Shown: positions 13,012-21,181, numbered from the stretch's first letter. The stretch: 64,000 nt of DNA from Clostridiales bacterium UBA5888 (GCA_002431965.1 DJEW01000002.1:1-64000), one strand, 5' to 3'. The notes: a model not told the origin generated them from the letters alone. Numbers and translations: made by a program.

Positions 13012-14244
13012 ATGGATATATGCATAACTCTTATCCTCGCTCTGGAGGGCGTGCTTGCGCTCTGGCTGCTCTATAGAATGCGGCTTCTGCGCTCGCCGCA
13101 GAGCTGGGCTGCCGCCGCCGTGCTGACGCTTCTGGCATTCGCAGCACGATATTCGGTGCTGGACTATGTAACGCTCGACTACCGCGACTTTCTCTCCCGC
13201 TGGGTCGAATATTTCCGCGCAAACGGCGGCTTTGCGGGACTGAGCCGGCAGATAGGCAACTATAATATACCGTATCTGTATTTTCTCGCGCTCTTTTCTT
13301 ACAGCAGCATCGACGATCTGTATCTCATAAAGCTGCTCAGCATTCTTTTTGACGTGCTGCTTGCATGGGCGGCGGCGCTGCTGCTCGGGCGCTTCACGCA
13401 GAGCGCGGCGCGGCGCCTGGGCATATTTTTTGCAGTGCTCATGCTGCCTACGGTATTTCTCAACGGCGCTGTGTGGGCGCAGTGCGACAGTATTTATACC
13501 GCGCTGGCGCTGCTGGGCATATACTGCGCGCTCGACGGCCGCCCGGCCGCCGCAATGGTGCTCGCGGCGCTCTCGTTCGGTTTCAAGCTTCAGGCGGTAT
13601 TCATTCTTCCGGTGTACGCCGTGCTGTGGATATACGGCAAGCTCAGCTGGCGGCATTTTCTGATCTTCCCTGCGGTATATGTGGCGCTCGTGCTGCCCGC
13701 CGTGCTGCTTGGGCGTCCCTTTACAGAAACGCTCACTCTCTATCTTGACCAGACCTCCAGCATCGGCACGGGGCTAAACTACAATTCCCCTTCCGTATAC
13801 GCCTTTTTCCAATATACGCTCCCGTCTGCATACAACGATGCCGCCTCAGCCCTCGGCGTGGCGTGCGCATTCGCATATATGGCTGCGGTGCTTGGCGTGT
13901 GCCTTGCTTTCCGCGGCAGGCTCACGGAGCGCGCGGTGCTCGCCGCAGCCGTGCTGCTTGCGATCGGGATACCGTTTCTCCTCCCGCATATGCATGAGCG
14001 GTACTTCTTCGCTGCCGATATACTGTCCGTTGTGCTGGCGTTTGCCGCGCCAATGTATGCGGCGGCGGCGCTGCTGGTGCAGTTTGCGTCGCTGCTGGGA
14101 TATCATGCATACCTTAAGGGGCGGTATCTGCTGCTGATGGATCGGGGCGCGGCAGCGCTCATAGCGGCGCTGGTTGTGTCCGCTGTCTGCTTTGTTTCGT
14201 CGCTTGCGGCAAAAAATCCGGGAAAACGTGAAATTCGTTCTTGA
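13012..14244 (+). CDS. Gpi18-like polytopic membrane mannosyltransferase/glycosyltransferase
   Basis: 410 aa with about ten hydrophobic segments. A ribosome site (CTGGAGG) lies before the ATG. Two motifs identify the group: NGAVWAQCDSIYTALAL in the middle and LLPHMHERYFFAADIL toward the C-terminus. These resemble the GAVWGQCDS and MHERY motifs of integral-membrane C-type glycosyltransferases related to eukaryotic Gpi18 (COG5542/GT39-like). Such enzymes use polyprenyl-phosphate sugars at the outer membrane face. The early extracellular loop usually carries the catalytic acid (here around YVTLDYRDFLSRW). Acceptor and sugar are unknown. It is divergent from rpoB; the stop codon overlaps the -35 box of the tRNA promoter. 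Confidence 0.75.
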   Translation: MDICITLILALEGVLALWLLYRMRLLRSPQSWAAAAVLTLLAFAARYSVLDYVTLDYRDFLSRWVEYFRANGGFAGLSRQIGNYNIPYLYFLALFSYSSIDDLYLIKLLSILFDVLLAWAAALLLGRFTQSAARRLGIFFAVLMLPTVFLNGAVWAQCDSIYTALALLGIYCALDGRPAAAMVLAALSFGFKLQAVFILPVYAVLWIYGKLSWRHFLIFPAVYVALVLPAVLLGRPFTETLTLYLDQTSSIGTGLNYNSPSVYAFFQYTLPSAYNDAASALGVACAFAYMAAVLGVCLAFRGRLTERAVLAAAVLLAIGIPFLLPHMHERYFFAADILSVVLAFAAPMYAAAALLVQFASLLGYHAYLKGRYLLLMDRGAAALIAALVVSAVCFVSSLAAKNPGKREIRS

Positions 14245-14268
14245 CAAACGCGAATAATCTGCTATAAT
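14241..14268 (+). promoter_or_regulatory. Promoter of the tRNA-Leu gene
   Basis: TTGACA (14241-14246), a 16-bp spacer and TATAAT (14263-14268), both perfect consensus. The -35 box overlaps the stop codon of the preceding gene. Predicted start is near 14275, about 64 nt before the mature tRNA. Confidence 0.85.
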
Positions 14269-14338
14269 GACCATGCCTTAAATGTGGCGCGCCAAGTGAG
14301 ACAAGCAGCTTTAAATGGAGTTGAAGTCTCGGCGTTAT

Positions 14339-14423
14339 GCGAGAGTGCTGGAACAGGTAGACAGGCACGTTTGAGGGGCGTGTGTCAACCGACGTGGGAG
14401 TTCAAGTCTCCTCTCTCGCACCA
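14339..14423 (+). tRNA. tRNA-Leu (anticodon GAG), CCA encoded
   Basis: The acceptor stem GCGAGAG pairs with CTCTCGC (14413-14419), with discriminator A and encoded CCA. The D-arm contains AACAGGTAGACAGG. The anticodon stem CACGT/GCGTG encloses the loop TTGAGGG, giving anticodon GAG (reads CUC/CUU). A long variable arm and the T-arm GGAGTTCAAGTCTCC follow. The long variable arm and loop fit a class II leucine tRNA. It has its own promoter and terminator. Confidence 0.95.
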
Positions 14424-14430
14424 CAAAAAA

Positions 14431-14463
14431 ACAGCTCATCCGATTGGATGGGCTGTTCTTTTT
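14431..14463 (+). terminator. Terminator of the tRNA-Leu transcript
   Basis: The stem acagctcatcc/ggatgggctgt (one G-T pair) with a 4-nt loop is followed by TCTTTTT, 7 bp after the tRNA CCA end. Confidence 0.85.
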
Positions 14464-14572
14464 ATTCGCATGGAGACTTGAGCTTCATCCAGAGCTCTTG
14501 GCGTTACGATTTCGGCGAATACCGTGATCGCGGGCGCGGAGCAGCATGAACCTCCTGTCCTGCCGGGTTTCG

Positions 14573-15250
14573 TCAGTCAGCTTCAGCGTAGACGCCGTAT
14601 GACAATCTGAAGCACTCGTCATCACCCACGACGCCCTGGAAGATTCTCGCGCCGTCCGCATTCTGCCAGCGCACCGTAACCTTGTCTCCGGGCATTATTT
14701 CACGGTGATATAAAATGCTCAGACCAAAGCTGCTCTTTTCGGGCAGATACTCTGCCAGTGCCGCAAGGTAGGCGGCGTTGTTCATGTGCCCGTTGCGGTC
14801 TATATACTCCGCCTTTGGAACAAACATGAAGCTATCAGCGCCCTCCGGCGCGGGAATACTGTCCATCCGCAGGCTCTGGCGCTCCATTTCCCCAGAGAGC
14901 GGTGCCTCAACCTTTGCAGCCATGCTGCGAGTCTCAACATTTATTATCGACCATACGCTGCGCGCCGTGCCGATGCGCTCATCACCGCTCCACAGCTCAA
15001 AACGGCGCGGATAAAGTCCAAGCCGCCCTTTACCCGGCATGGTGGCAACACGGATCCGTTCCCCTGCAGCCGGTCTGCGTGCAACGTCAAGCCGCTGCCA
15101 CAGCAGCACCCATGCAAGCCCCTGTGCAAAAAGCGTATCCATACCGCCGCCGCGGCGGTCAGCATCATCACCCGCCGACTCCTGCATGCAGCAGAAAAGC
15201 TCTGCCGCGTCCCCGCGCTCAAGCGTAAATTCCCGTGCGTATGCGTCCAT
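14573..15250 (-). CDS. Acyl-ACP thioesterase family protein (FatA-like, double hotdog)
   Basis: 225 aa from the ATG at 15250, which follows GGAGGT at 5 nt. The frame is open far upstream, but that part does not look like protein. The N-terminal hotdog ends near residue 120. The second contains DRNGHMNNAAYLAAL, the Asn-His-x-Asn type signature of FatA/FatB enzymes, which hydrolyse acyl-ACP to free fatty acids. Bacterial homologues are short like this one. A possible promoter lies about 200 bp upstream. It stands alone beside the bile acid block, so a role on other thioesters cannot be excluded, but membrane or fatty acid metabolism is the default reading. Confidence 0.82.
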   Translation of the reverse strand: MDAYAREFTLERGDAAELFCCMQESAGDDADRRGGGMDTLFAQGLAWVLLWQRLDVARRPAAGERIRVATMPGKGRLGLYPRRFELWSGDERIGTARSVWSIINVETRSMAAKVEAPLSGEMERQSLRMDSIPAPEGADSFMFVPKAEYIDRNGHMNNAAYLAALAEYLPEKSSFGLSILYHREIMPGDKVTVRWQNADGARIFQGVVGDDECFRLSYGVYAEAD

Positions 15251-15451
15251 ATGTGACCTCCGTGTGTGTATTGTTGTTGAGTACAGTTTATTGCAGCGGC
15301 GCGGAGATGTCAACGGTCTCATTCCTGCCGGCATAATTGTGACCGGGCACGCGGCAGCATACGCCGCGCAGGAAAAACAGCACTGCTCTGCAGGGCGCAG
15401 CCGAAGGGGAAACGTTCGTTCGATCATGGGTTGGGGAGTTTCGCCCCAAGC

Positions 15452-15480
15452 AGAGTAAACCCATCTGCGAAGCCGGTCAA
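15452..15480 (-). promoter_or_regulatory. Candidate promoter of the thioesterase gene
   Basis: On the minus strand, TTGACC (15480-15475), a 17-bp spacer and TACTCT (15457-15452). The leader would be about 195 nt and starts with a small TTGGGG/CCCCAA hairpin. The function of this long leader is not clear. Confidence 0.5.
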
Positions 15481-15661
15481 AAAAAATTAAGATCTGACAG
15501 TTTCGGGAATACGCAGTGACACACTTTTTGACTGCGCAGATCACAAGCCGGCAATGGTCAGTCTTTCCTTATTGCTGCGTTTTATCTGCATATAGTCAAT
15601 CATTTGAATCCGAAAAGCAGGCGAAGGCTCCTCTGGCTTCCTTAATTTTTCTGCTGTTATA

Positions 15662-15957
15662 TTTGCAAGAATGAATTGTCCACATTCATATCAGCTTTCC
15701 GCATAATCAGGTACCTGCTCTCCAAAGCTTCCTTTATATCTTTTTTCAGCAGAATATCCCCGTGAGCTCGACCCGCCCCCTCTTGATGATCCTTTGCCAC
15801 GGTTTTCCGCCAATAAGTTTGATTGGAAAATAAATTTGGTTCCGTTTATCCAAATTGTTTTGTCTATGACTTCCGTGGTTTTTACTGTCCCAATACTGAA
15901 CAAAATTCGCACCGCTGTGTTCTTCAAAGAACTTTAAAATTTCATTGGCTGATCAGC
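15662..15957 (-). pseudogene. Decayed gene remnant in an AT-rich patch
   Basis: Between the thioesterase and the bile acid flavoprotein lies an AT-richer stretch with protein-like segments in three frames on the minus strand. One reads KFFEEHSGANFVQYWDSK and ends at a stop near 15746. Another reads DILLKKDIKEALESRYLIM and ends near 15662. A third, continuously open for 78 codons (15927-15691), is Gly/Ser-rich in the middle and looks like the out-of-frame reading. No ribosome site precedes any of them. The family is not recognised. This pattern fits a frameshifted relic, perhaps from a mobile element. Confidence 0.3.
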
Positions 15958-15985
15958 GGTCAATTCTGTCCGCTGATCAGCCAAT
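15944..15985. repeat. Perfect 16-bp inverted repeat with 10-nt loop
   Basis: Arms 15944-15959 and 15970-15985 are exact reverse complements; each contains GCTGATCAGC, itself palindromic. It lies 63 bp past the end of the BaiJ-like gene. No U-run follows on either strand, so it is either a weak terminator or the remnant of a mobile element end. Confidence 0.75.
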
Positions 15986-16047
15986 AGCAGTCATACCCTG
16001 ACGAGTCAGTGTCATCAAAACTCGGTATGCCTTTTTTAATACTTTGC

Positions 16048-17862
16048 TTACAGCAGACTCTGATCCGTGACGGCGCGTCCGGCAATGCGTCCATAGAAGA
16101 GCGCGCTGCCTATCGAGGTGCCGCAGGTGGGGTACTGCGTGCCGTACATACCGGTTCCTGCGACCTCGCCGGCCGCATAGAGGTGCGGGATGACGGAGCC
16201 GTCCGGCTTCATAACACGGGCGGATACGTCGGTCTCAAGTCCGCCGAAGGTGACGGTCACGCAGGGATGCATACGCAGCGCAGCAAACTTTGGCCCCTCT
16301 ATCGGGTGCAGGAACTCGCCGGGTTTGCCGAAGTCCTCGTCCACGCCTTTATTGACCATTTCGCAGTAACGGTCATAGGTCGCGCGCAGGGTTGCCGGGT
16401 CGCAGCCCATCTTCTTTGCAAGATCCTCTATGCTCGAGGCGCAGGGATCCTTGGACTTGCCTGCTGCGGCGCACTTATAGCCGTACTGCACACCGCCGTA
16501 AGGCTCCTTGCCGCTGGTTATATACCAGCCGCAATTGCTGCCGGAGCGGGCAATAGCATCGCTGACAGTGTACTGATAGCTCCACTCGTTGACGACGCGC
16601 TCACCGCGGTCATTAACAATCAGCCCTGACTCATCATTTATGCCGATGCCGCAGGTAAGGCTCGTATACACGACCTGAACCGCCGGGTGCTCATAGTTGA
16701 GCGCGCCGATCTTCGCCGCTGCCGTAAGCCCATCGCCGACATTTCCGTGCGGCACGTTGCTGAAATAGTGCGCCACGGGATAACGTGCAACCATTTCCTT
16801 GTTGCGCGCATAGCCGCCCGTCGCCAGAATAACGCCCTTTTTCGCGTAAAGCGTGAGCTTTGCGCCGTTCTTGCGCGTGCACGTCACGCCCGTAACGACG
16901 CCGTTTTCATCGGTAAGCAGTTCGTTCATGGCCGTGTCATATATGATTTCGCCGCCAAGGTCATTTTCATAGTACAGAGTAAGCGGCGTGGATATTTCTC
17001 CGCCCTCGCCGTTGGTCTGTCCGCCGCCGCCGGGGGAATTATGCACGCGCCACGGCTGGAGACTGACATGGATAGGCTCGACGTCGAGCACGTCAAAGTG
17101 CGTTTTCAGCACGCCGTCCTTTTCAACGGGTCTGGATATGGGCTCCCAGGGCTGAGCAAGGATCTCTTCGCGGTCGCCCTTTACAGTGGCCTCGATGGAT
17201 GAGAGCCAATCCAGCGTCTGGTTGAGATGATCGACGAGATAGCGGTTCTTGGACTCGTCCATAAACTTGCCGTTTCTGTCGCCTACGTCCATGAGGTAAT
17301 CGTAGACCATATCCTTCGTGTCATAGATGCCCTGCTTTTTCTGCCACTTTGTGCCCGCTCCAAGGAGCTTACCGCCGCTTCTCGCAGTCGCGCCGCCGGT
17401 GATGCCCTGCTTTTCCACGATAACAACATCAGCGCCTGCAAGCTTCGCCTCAATGGCTGCGGCAAGACCGCCCGCGCCTGCACCGCACACGACGACATCC
17501 ACCGTGCGCACCTCGTCCTTATAATCAGGAGCTTTCGGTCCGGGAGCCGCCTTGAGCGCCGCTATATCGTCCTTGGATGCGCCTGCCGACTTGAGCGCTG
17601 CGGCTGCCGCGTCTATAATAGCCGCGCAGGTCAGGTCTGCGCCGTCAACCGTGGGGATATTCAGCGACTGGTACTCCACGATAAGCCTCGGGAAAAGCTC
17701 CATCGGGGTTGTGTTGAGTCCCCATGCGATGCCTCTGTATTCCTTGTGCTGCGTCACCTTTACAGCTTCTATCCTGTTTTCGGACACCGTAACGTTTACG
17801 AACAGCTTGCCGCCGTAGCCGCGCCCGACGCCTTCGTATGTTCCGGGATTATAGCCTGCCAT
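16048..17862 (-). CDS. BaiJ-like FMN/FAD flavoprotein reductase (candidate bile acid 5-alpha-reductase)
   Basis: 604 aa, start ATG with GGAGGT 6 nt upstream. Residues 1-95 form an FMN_bind domain; 121-600 form a FAD_binding_2 fumarate-reductase/KstD-type domain with the dinucleotide motif GAGAGG (127-132) and acidic E150. The C-terminal LYAAGEVAGTGMYG ... CGTSIGSALFYG closes the FAD site and resembles 3-ketosteroid dehydrogenases. Family knowledge: C. scindens BaiJ/BaiP are flavoproteins of this kind and reduce 3-oxo-4-ene bile acids to 5-alpha (allo) products. Oddly, the SGATxTS flavin-attachment motif is replaced by DGADLTC (73-79), so FMN may not be covalently bound. It is the last gene of a three-gene operon with BaiK- and BaiL-like enzymes. 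Urocanate- or cinnamate-reductase-like activity is the alternative. Confidence 0.75.
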   Translation of the reverse strand: MAGYNPGTYEGVGRGYGGKLFVNVTVSENRIEAVKVTQHKEYRGIAWGLNTTPMELFPRLIVEYQSLNIPTVDGADLTCAAIIDAAAAALKSAGASKDDIAALKAAPGPKAPDYKDEVRTVDVVVCGAGAGGLAAAIEAKLAGADVVIVEKQGITGGATARSGGKLLGAGTKWQKKQGIYDTKDMVYDYLMDVGDRNGKFMDESKNRYLVDHLNQTLDWLSSIEATVKGDREEILAQPWEPISRPVEKDGVLKTHFDVLDVEPIHVSLQPWRVHNSPGGGGQTNGEGGEISTPLTLYYENDLGGEIIYDTAMNELLTDENGVVTGVTCTRKNGAKLTLYAKKGVILATGGYARNKEMVARYPVAHYFSNVPHGNVGDGLTAAAKIGALNYEHPAVQVVYTSLTCGIGINDESGLIVNDRGERVVNEWSYQYTVSDAIARSGSNCGWYITSGKEPYGGVQYGYKCAAAGKSKDPCASSIEDLAKKMGCDPATLRATYDRYCEMVNKGVDEDFGKPGEFLHPIEGPKFAALRMHPCVTVTFGGLETDVSARVMKPDGSVIPHLYAAGEVAGTGMYGTQYPTCGTSIGSALFYGRIAGRAVTDQSLL

Positions 17863-17896
17863 ATATTTGTACCTCCGTTCAGATTTATGTAGTCTG

Positions 17897-19249
17897 TCAA
17901 AGATCCAGCTTCTCAGCCTGATCGTCTCTCCAGAAGAACTGCCAATCCTTGAGATGCCACTGTATTGCGGTCTCTCTCGGATCCATTGTGGCGGTCACGC
18001 CCTTGGCGTACATATCGTCGATCTGTGATTCGCTGTAGCCGAGGAATTCAAGCACCTCGCGGCTGTGCTCGCCGAAGGTCGGGGCGGAGGCGACGATCTG
18101 CGCGGGATTCTTCTTGAACTTGTTGGTTATGCCGATGCCCTTCATCTCGCCGTATACGCTGTCGGTCCACGTTGCAATATCTTCACGTGCGGCATACTGA
18201 GCGCTGCTCTCGATGTCCGCCGGACCGAATGCCTTCTGGTTGGGAATGCCCGCCTTGGTCATAATAGCCTCGACCTCGTCCGTGGTGCGCTCGGCGCAGA
18301 ACTTCGTGATGGCTGCCTCAATGCGCTGACCGCGCGGCAGAGACTTGAGAGACCCGGTCATGCCCTCGGGAAAGTCGGGGTCTGTCCCGTCGCCCGGCGT
18401 GGGCAGACCGACAAGAGGATAACCCTTTTTCGTGTTGCCTGCGCCGACCATGCCGATAAAGATCGTGCCGCCGTCCTTGCAGTCATAAAACGAGAAGCCT
18501 GCCGCGATGTCGCTGACGTTGCCGGTGCGGTACTTGACAGGCTCTCCCGGCGCGGGATAGCCTTTGTTGAACCACTCTGCCGGGTAGCTGCCAAGCAGGC
18601 GGAACATCGTCTCATACTGCGACACATCGCAGGAGTCCCCTTCGCCGGTAATGCGTGCGTTCGTCATGATGGACAGGGCGCAGATGCAGGCATTGTAGGC
18701 AGTGGCGTAGTCTGAAAGATAAGGGTTGACCTTGAGCGGAGGAGACGTGGGACTCGCGCCGTTCATGTACATATATCCGCCCATGGCCTGTCCGGAGACG
18801 TCGTAAGCGGCCTTATTCTTGTCCGGACCGGTCTGACCGTAGCCGGAGACGTGCACGATGGCGAGCTTGCGGTTTATCTTCCACATATGCTCATCGCTGA
18901 GACCTGCCTTTGCATATGTTCCGGGGCGTCCGGACTCTATCCATATATCCGCCCACGCTATCAGCTTCTCCAGCACCTCCCTGCCCTTGGGCGTGCGGGT
19001 GTTGAGCGTGATGGAGTAGGTGTTGCGGTGATCCTGAGAGTAACCGTAGTTGCCCCGGGTCTGGCAGGGCATGCTCGGAGACTCGACCTGCACGACCTGC
19101 GCACCCATCTCGGCCATGATGCTTGCGGCGAAAGGACCGGCAATGTTTGTGCCGGTCATGAGCACCTTAACGCTCGAAAGCACGCCGAACTTGGGAAACT
19201 GGGCAAACGGCATATGCGTGCCGTAATAATCCGTGTAATGTGTAGACAT
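17897..19249 (-). CDS. Type III CoA-transferase, BaiF/BaiK-like
   Basis: 450 aa (about 50 kDa, as described for BaiK). CaiB/BaiF family throughout: the N-terminal FPKFGVLSSVKVLMTG and TNIAGPFAASIMAEMGA match BaiF/CaiB; HVSGYGQTGP is the central motif; NPYLSD (D180) aligns with the catalytic aspartate that forms the acyl-CoA anhydride intermediate. BaiF and BaiK move CoA between bile acid thioesters, saving ATP during 7-dehydroxylation. CaiB acts on carnitine, but the neighbours favour the bile acid role. A Met at residue 13 (19213) is a possible alternative start, without a ribosome site. The gene lies 34 bp before baiJ-like and 40 bp after baiL-like. Confidence 0.82.
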   Translation of the reverse strand: MSTHYTDYYGTHMPFAQFPKFGVLSSVKVLMTGTNIAGPFAASIMAEMGAQVVQVESPSMPCQTRGNYGYSQDHRNTYSITLNTRTPKGREVLEKLIAWADIWIESGRPGTYAKAGLSDEHMWKINRKLAIVHVSGYGQTGPDKNKAAYDVSGQAMGGYMYMNGASPTSPPLKVNPYLSDYATAYNACICALSIMTNARITGEGDSCDVSQYETMFRLLGSYPAEWFNKGYPAPGEPVKYRTGNVSDIAAGFSFYDCKDGGTIFIGMVGAGNTKKGYPLVGLPTPGDGTDPDFPEGMTGSLKSLPRGQRIEAAITKFCAERTTDEVEAIMTKAGIPNQKAFGPADIESSAQYAAREDIATWTDSVYGEMKGIGITNKFKKNPAQIVASAPTFGEHSREVLEFLGYSESQIDDMYAKGVTATMDPRETAIQWHLKDWQFFWRDDQAEKLDL

Positions 19250-19289
19250 ATATTCAGTTTTCCTTTCTCTTTTTATGCACCGTGCCGCG

Positions 19290-20096
19290 TCACATATTGA
19301 GCCAGCCGGCGTCTACTTTCAGCTCCGCGCCGGAGATATACCGCGCGGCGACATCGTCGGCAAGAAAAGCGATTGCATTTGCGCAATCCTTGGGTTTGCC
19401 GAGTATGGGCTTCTTCTCACCCGGCTTTGTGATGGTGTGAAGCGGGGCCGCATTGCCGGCGCGCATCTGCCACTCCAGAATGCCGATGCCCATCTCTCTG
19501 GGAACCTTGTTGATTTCGGTGAGGATATTTGCCGGCTCTATGCAGTTGCAGCGTATGCCGCGCTCAAAAAATGAAGCGGAAATATTGCGCGTAAGACCGA
19601 GCACGGCATGCTTTGTCATAACGTACATCGTGCCGCCCTTGAGCCCGCGCAGAGACGCCGCCGAAGCCACGTTGACGATATTGGCCGGGGTGCCCTGCTC
19701 AAGGAATATCTTTATCGCGCGCTGGCAGCAGAGATATACGGCGCGCTGGTTAGTCTCATAGATCATGTCATAAATCTCCGGCGAGGTCTCGTGAATGGGC
19801 AGCTGTCCGTCGAGCATGCCGGCATTGTTGACGAGAATATCTAGACGACCGAACTCCTTCAGGCAGGTGTCGAACATTGCCTCTATCTGCGCCGGATCAC
19901 GCACATCGGTCTTCACCGGCAGGATGACGCCCGGCGCGTTTTCAGCCGCGACCTTGTCACGAAGCTCCTCAAGTTTTTTCAGCCGGCGTGCAGCCGCAAC
20001 GACCTTTGCCCCCTCCATTGCAAACAGTCTTGCCGTGGACTTGCCTATACCAGAGCTTGCCCCGGTAACTATGACTACCTTGTTTTCGAATCGCAC
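19290..20096 (-). CDS. Short-chain dehydrogenase/reductase, BaiL-like hydroxysteroid dehydrogenase candidate
   Basis: 268 aa, classical SDR. TGASSGIG (11-18) binds NAD(P); NNAG (90-93); catalytic Asn115, Ser145, Tyr158 and Lys162 are present; the C-terminus GAELKVDAGWL is normal. Residues after the first strand (AAARRLKK) suggest NADP(H) preference. The start is GTG at 20096, after an excellent AAGGAGG site. It is the first gene of the operon leading to the CoA-transferase and flavoprotein, the same three kinds of gene as C. scindens baiJKL in reverse order. It probably oxidises or reduces a bile acid hydroxyl such as the 3-position; substrate and stereochemistry cannot be read from sequence. 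Confidence 0.8.
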   Translation of the reverse strand: MRFENKVVIVTGASSGIGKSTARLFAMEGAKVVAAARRLKKLEELRDKVAAENAPGVILPVKTDVRDPAQIEAMFDTCLKEFGRLDILVNNAGMLDGQLPIHETSPEIYDMIYETNQRAVYLCCQRAIKIFLEQGTPANIVNVASAASLRGLKGGTMYVMTKHAVLGLTRNISASFFERGIRCNCIEPANILTEINKVPREMGIGILEWQMRAGNAAPLHTITKPGEKKPILGKPKDCANAIAFLADDVAARYISGAELKVDAGWLNM

Positions 20097-20161
20097 TGTG
20101 AATTCCTCCTTCAGTTTTTACAGATAGAATGCGACGGCATAAGCCGCTCTCTTGTTAAAAG

Positions 20162-20189
20162 AGTATCATTGCGTGCTCCGTATGTCCAA
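20162..20189 (-). promoter_or_regulatory. Promoter of the baiLKJ-like operon
   Basis: On the minus strand, TTGGAC (20189-20184), a 16-bp spacer and GATACT (20167-20162), giving a leader of about 60 nt to the GTG start. It lies back to back with the LysR gene promoter, the usual arrangement for a LysR activator of a divergent operon. Confidence 0.5.
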
Positions 20190-20204
20190 TATCATTTTCT
20201 GCTC

Positions 20205-20233
20205 TTGTCATAAGTTTTGCTTCTTGCTATAAT
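20205..20233 (+). promoter_or_regulatory. Promoter of the LysR regulator gene
   Basis: TTGTCA (20205-20210), an exact 17-bp spacer and TATAAT (20228-20233). The space between this and the divergent operon promoter (20184-20210) is where a LysR dimer would be expected to bind. Confidence 0.6.
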
Positions 20234-20289
20234 AACATAGGGCTATATTTAATGTGTGGAAAGCCGTGCGCCGGCAAAGGAGAAAAAGT

Positions 20290-21174
20290 ATGGGATTGCA
20301 ACGCCTGCCAGTATTTATATCCGCCGCAGAGACCCTCAATTTCACAAAAGCCGCCGAAGAACAGTGCATCTCGCAAACCGCCGTCAGCCAGCAGATAAAG
20401 CTGCTTGAGCAGGAGATCGGATATGCGCTTTTTGTGCGCGGGAAGCGCGGCGTAAGCCTGACTCCGGCGGGCAAAGTCTTCTACAAGCAGTGCAAGCAGC
20501 TTATAATACGCTATAACGATGCCGCGGCACAGGGGCGCAAGGTCGCACTCGGCAACACAAGCGACCTTCGCATCGGCTACGCAGGCGCATACGAATTGTG
20601 GACCATAGTCTCCCAAATACGCAAATATCACCGCTTGCATCCCGAGGCGGATTTTGAATTCACTCTGGGCAGCAACAGAAGTCTGATGAACGATCTCTCC
20701 GCCGGGCGGCTCGATATGGCGGTGCTCTCCGGCTTTGGCATGGAGCTCGGCAAGGGGCTTGACAGCCGTGTCACGCTGTCTGATCCCTGCATGGCAATGA
20801 TAAGCGCCTCTCACCCTCTGGCGGGAAAAAAGGTGATAAACCCGCGCGATCTCAAAGGCATGCCGATCGTGCTCAACCGTGCGCAGGACACGCAGCCCTC
20901 GGCCGGTCAGATCGCAGGTATGTATGCAAATATGGGGTTGAGTGAAAATAAACGCATGTACGCCGACGATTTCTACAGCATCGCCCTTATTATCAACACC
21001 GGCATCGCTTTCAGCATCATGCCGGCAAGCCTTGTGCACTGGGGGATAGAAGGCGTGGTGTTCCGCCCCATACTGGGCTTCAAAGCCAACGCCCGCACGC
21101 TCCTTGTCTATCCGCGCGATTCCCAGGCGCCCGGCATACAGTCTTTCGTCTCGCTCATAAAGCCAAAACGCTGA
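20290..21174 (+). CDS. LysR-family transcriptional regulator divergent from baiLKJ-like operon
   Basis: 294 aa from the ATG at 20290, with AAAGGAG upstream; an open frame upstream (20254) lacks a site. Residues 1-60 are the winged helix-turn-helix (NFTKAAEEQCISQTAVSQQI, then LEQEIGYALFVRGKRGVSLT). Residues 90-290 form the type 2 periplasmic-binding-like effector domain. It probably senses a bile acid or related ligand and controls the operon transcribed the other way. Family knowledge: LysR proteins usually regulate the divergent neighbour and themselves. A strong hairpin ends the gene. Confidence 0.88.
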   Translation: MGLQRLPVFISAAETLNFTKAAEEQCISQTAVSQQIKLLEQEIGYALFVRGKRGVSLTPAGKVFYKQCKQLIIRYNDAAAQGRKVALGNTSDLRIGYAGAYELWTIVSQIRKYHRLHPEADFEFTLGSNRSLMNDLSAGRLDMAVLSGFGMELGKGLDSRVTLSDPCMAMISASHPLAGKKVINPRDLKGMPIVLNRAQDTQPSAGQIAGMYANMGLSENKRMYADDFYSIALIINTGIAFSIMPASLVHWGIEGVVFRPILGFKANARTLLVYPRDSQAPGIQSFVSLIKPKR

Positions 21175-21181
21175 AAATAAT

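Noticed and set aside
15691..15927. 78-codon frame with a Gly/Ser-rich middle taken as an intact gene
   Set aside because: No ribosome site, and the more protein-like segments are in other frames; reported only as a possible relic.
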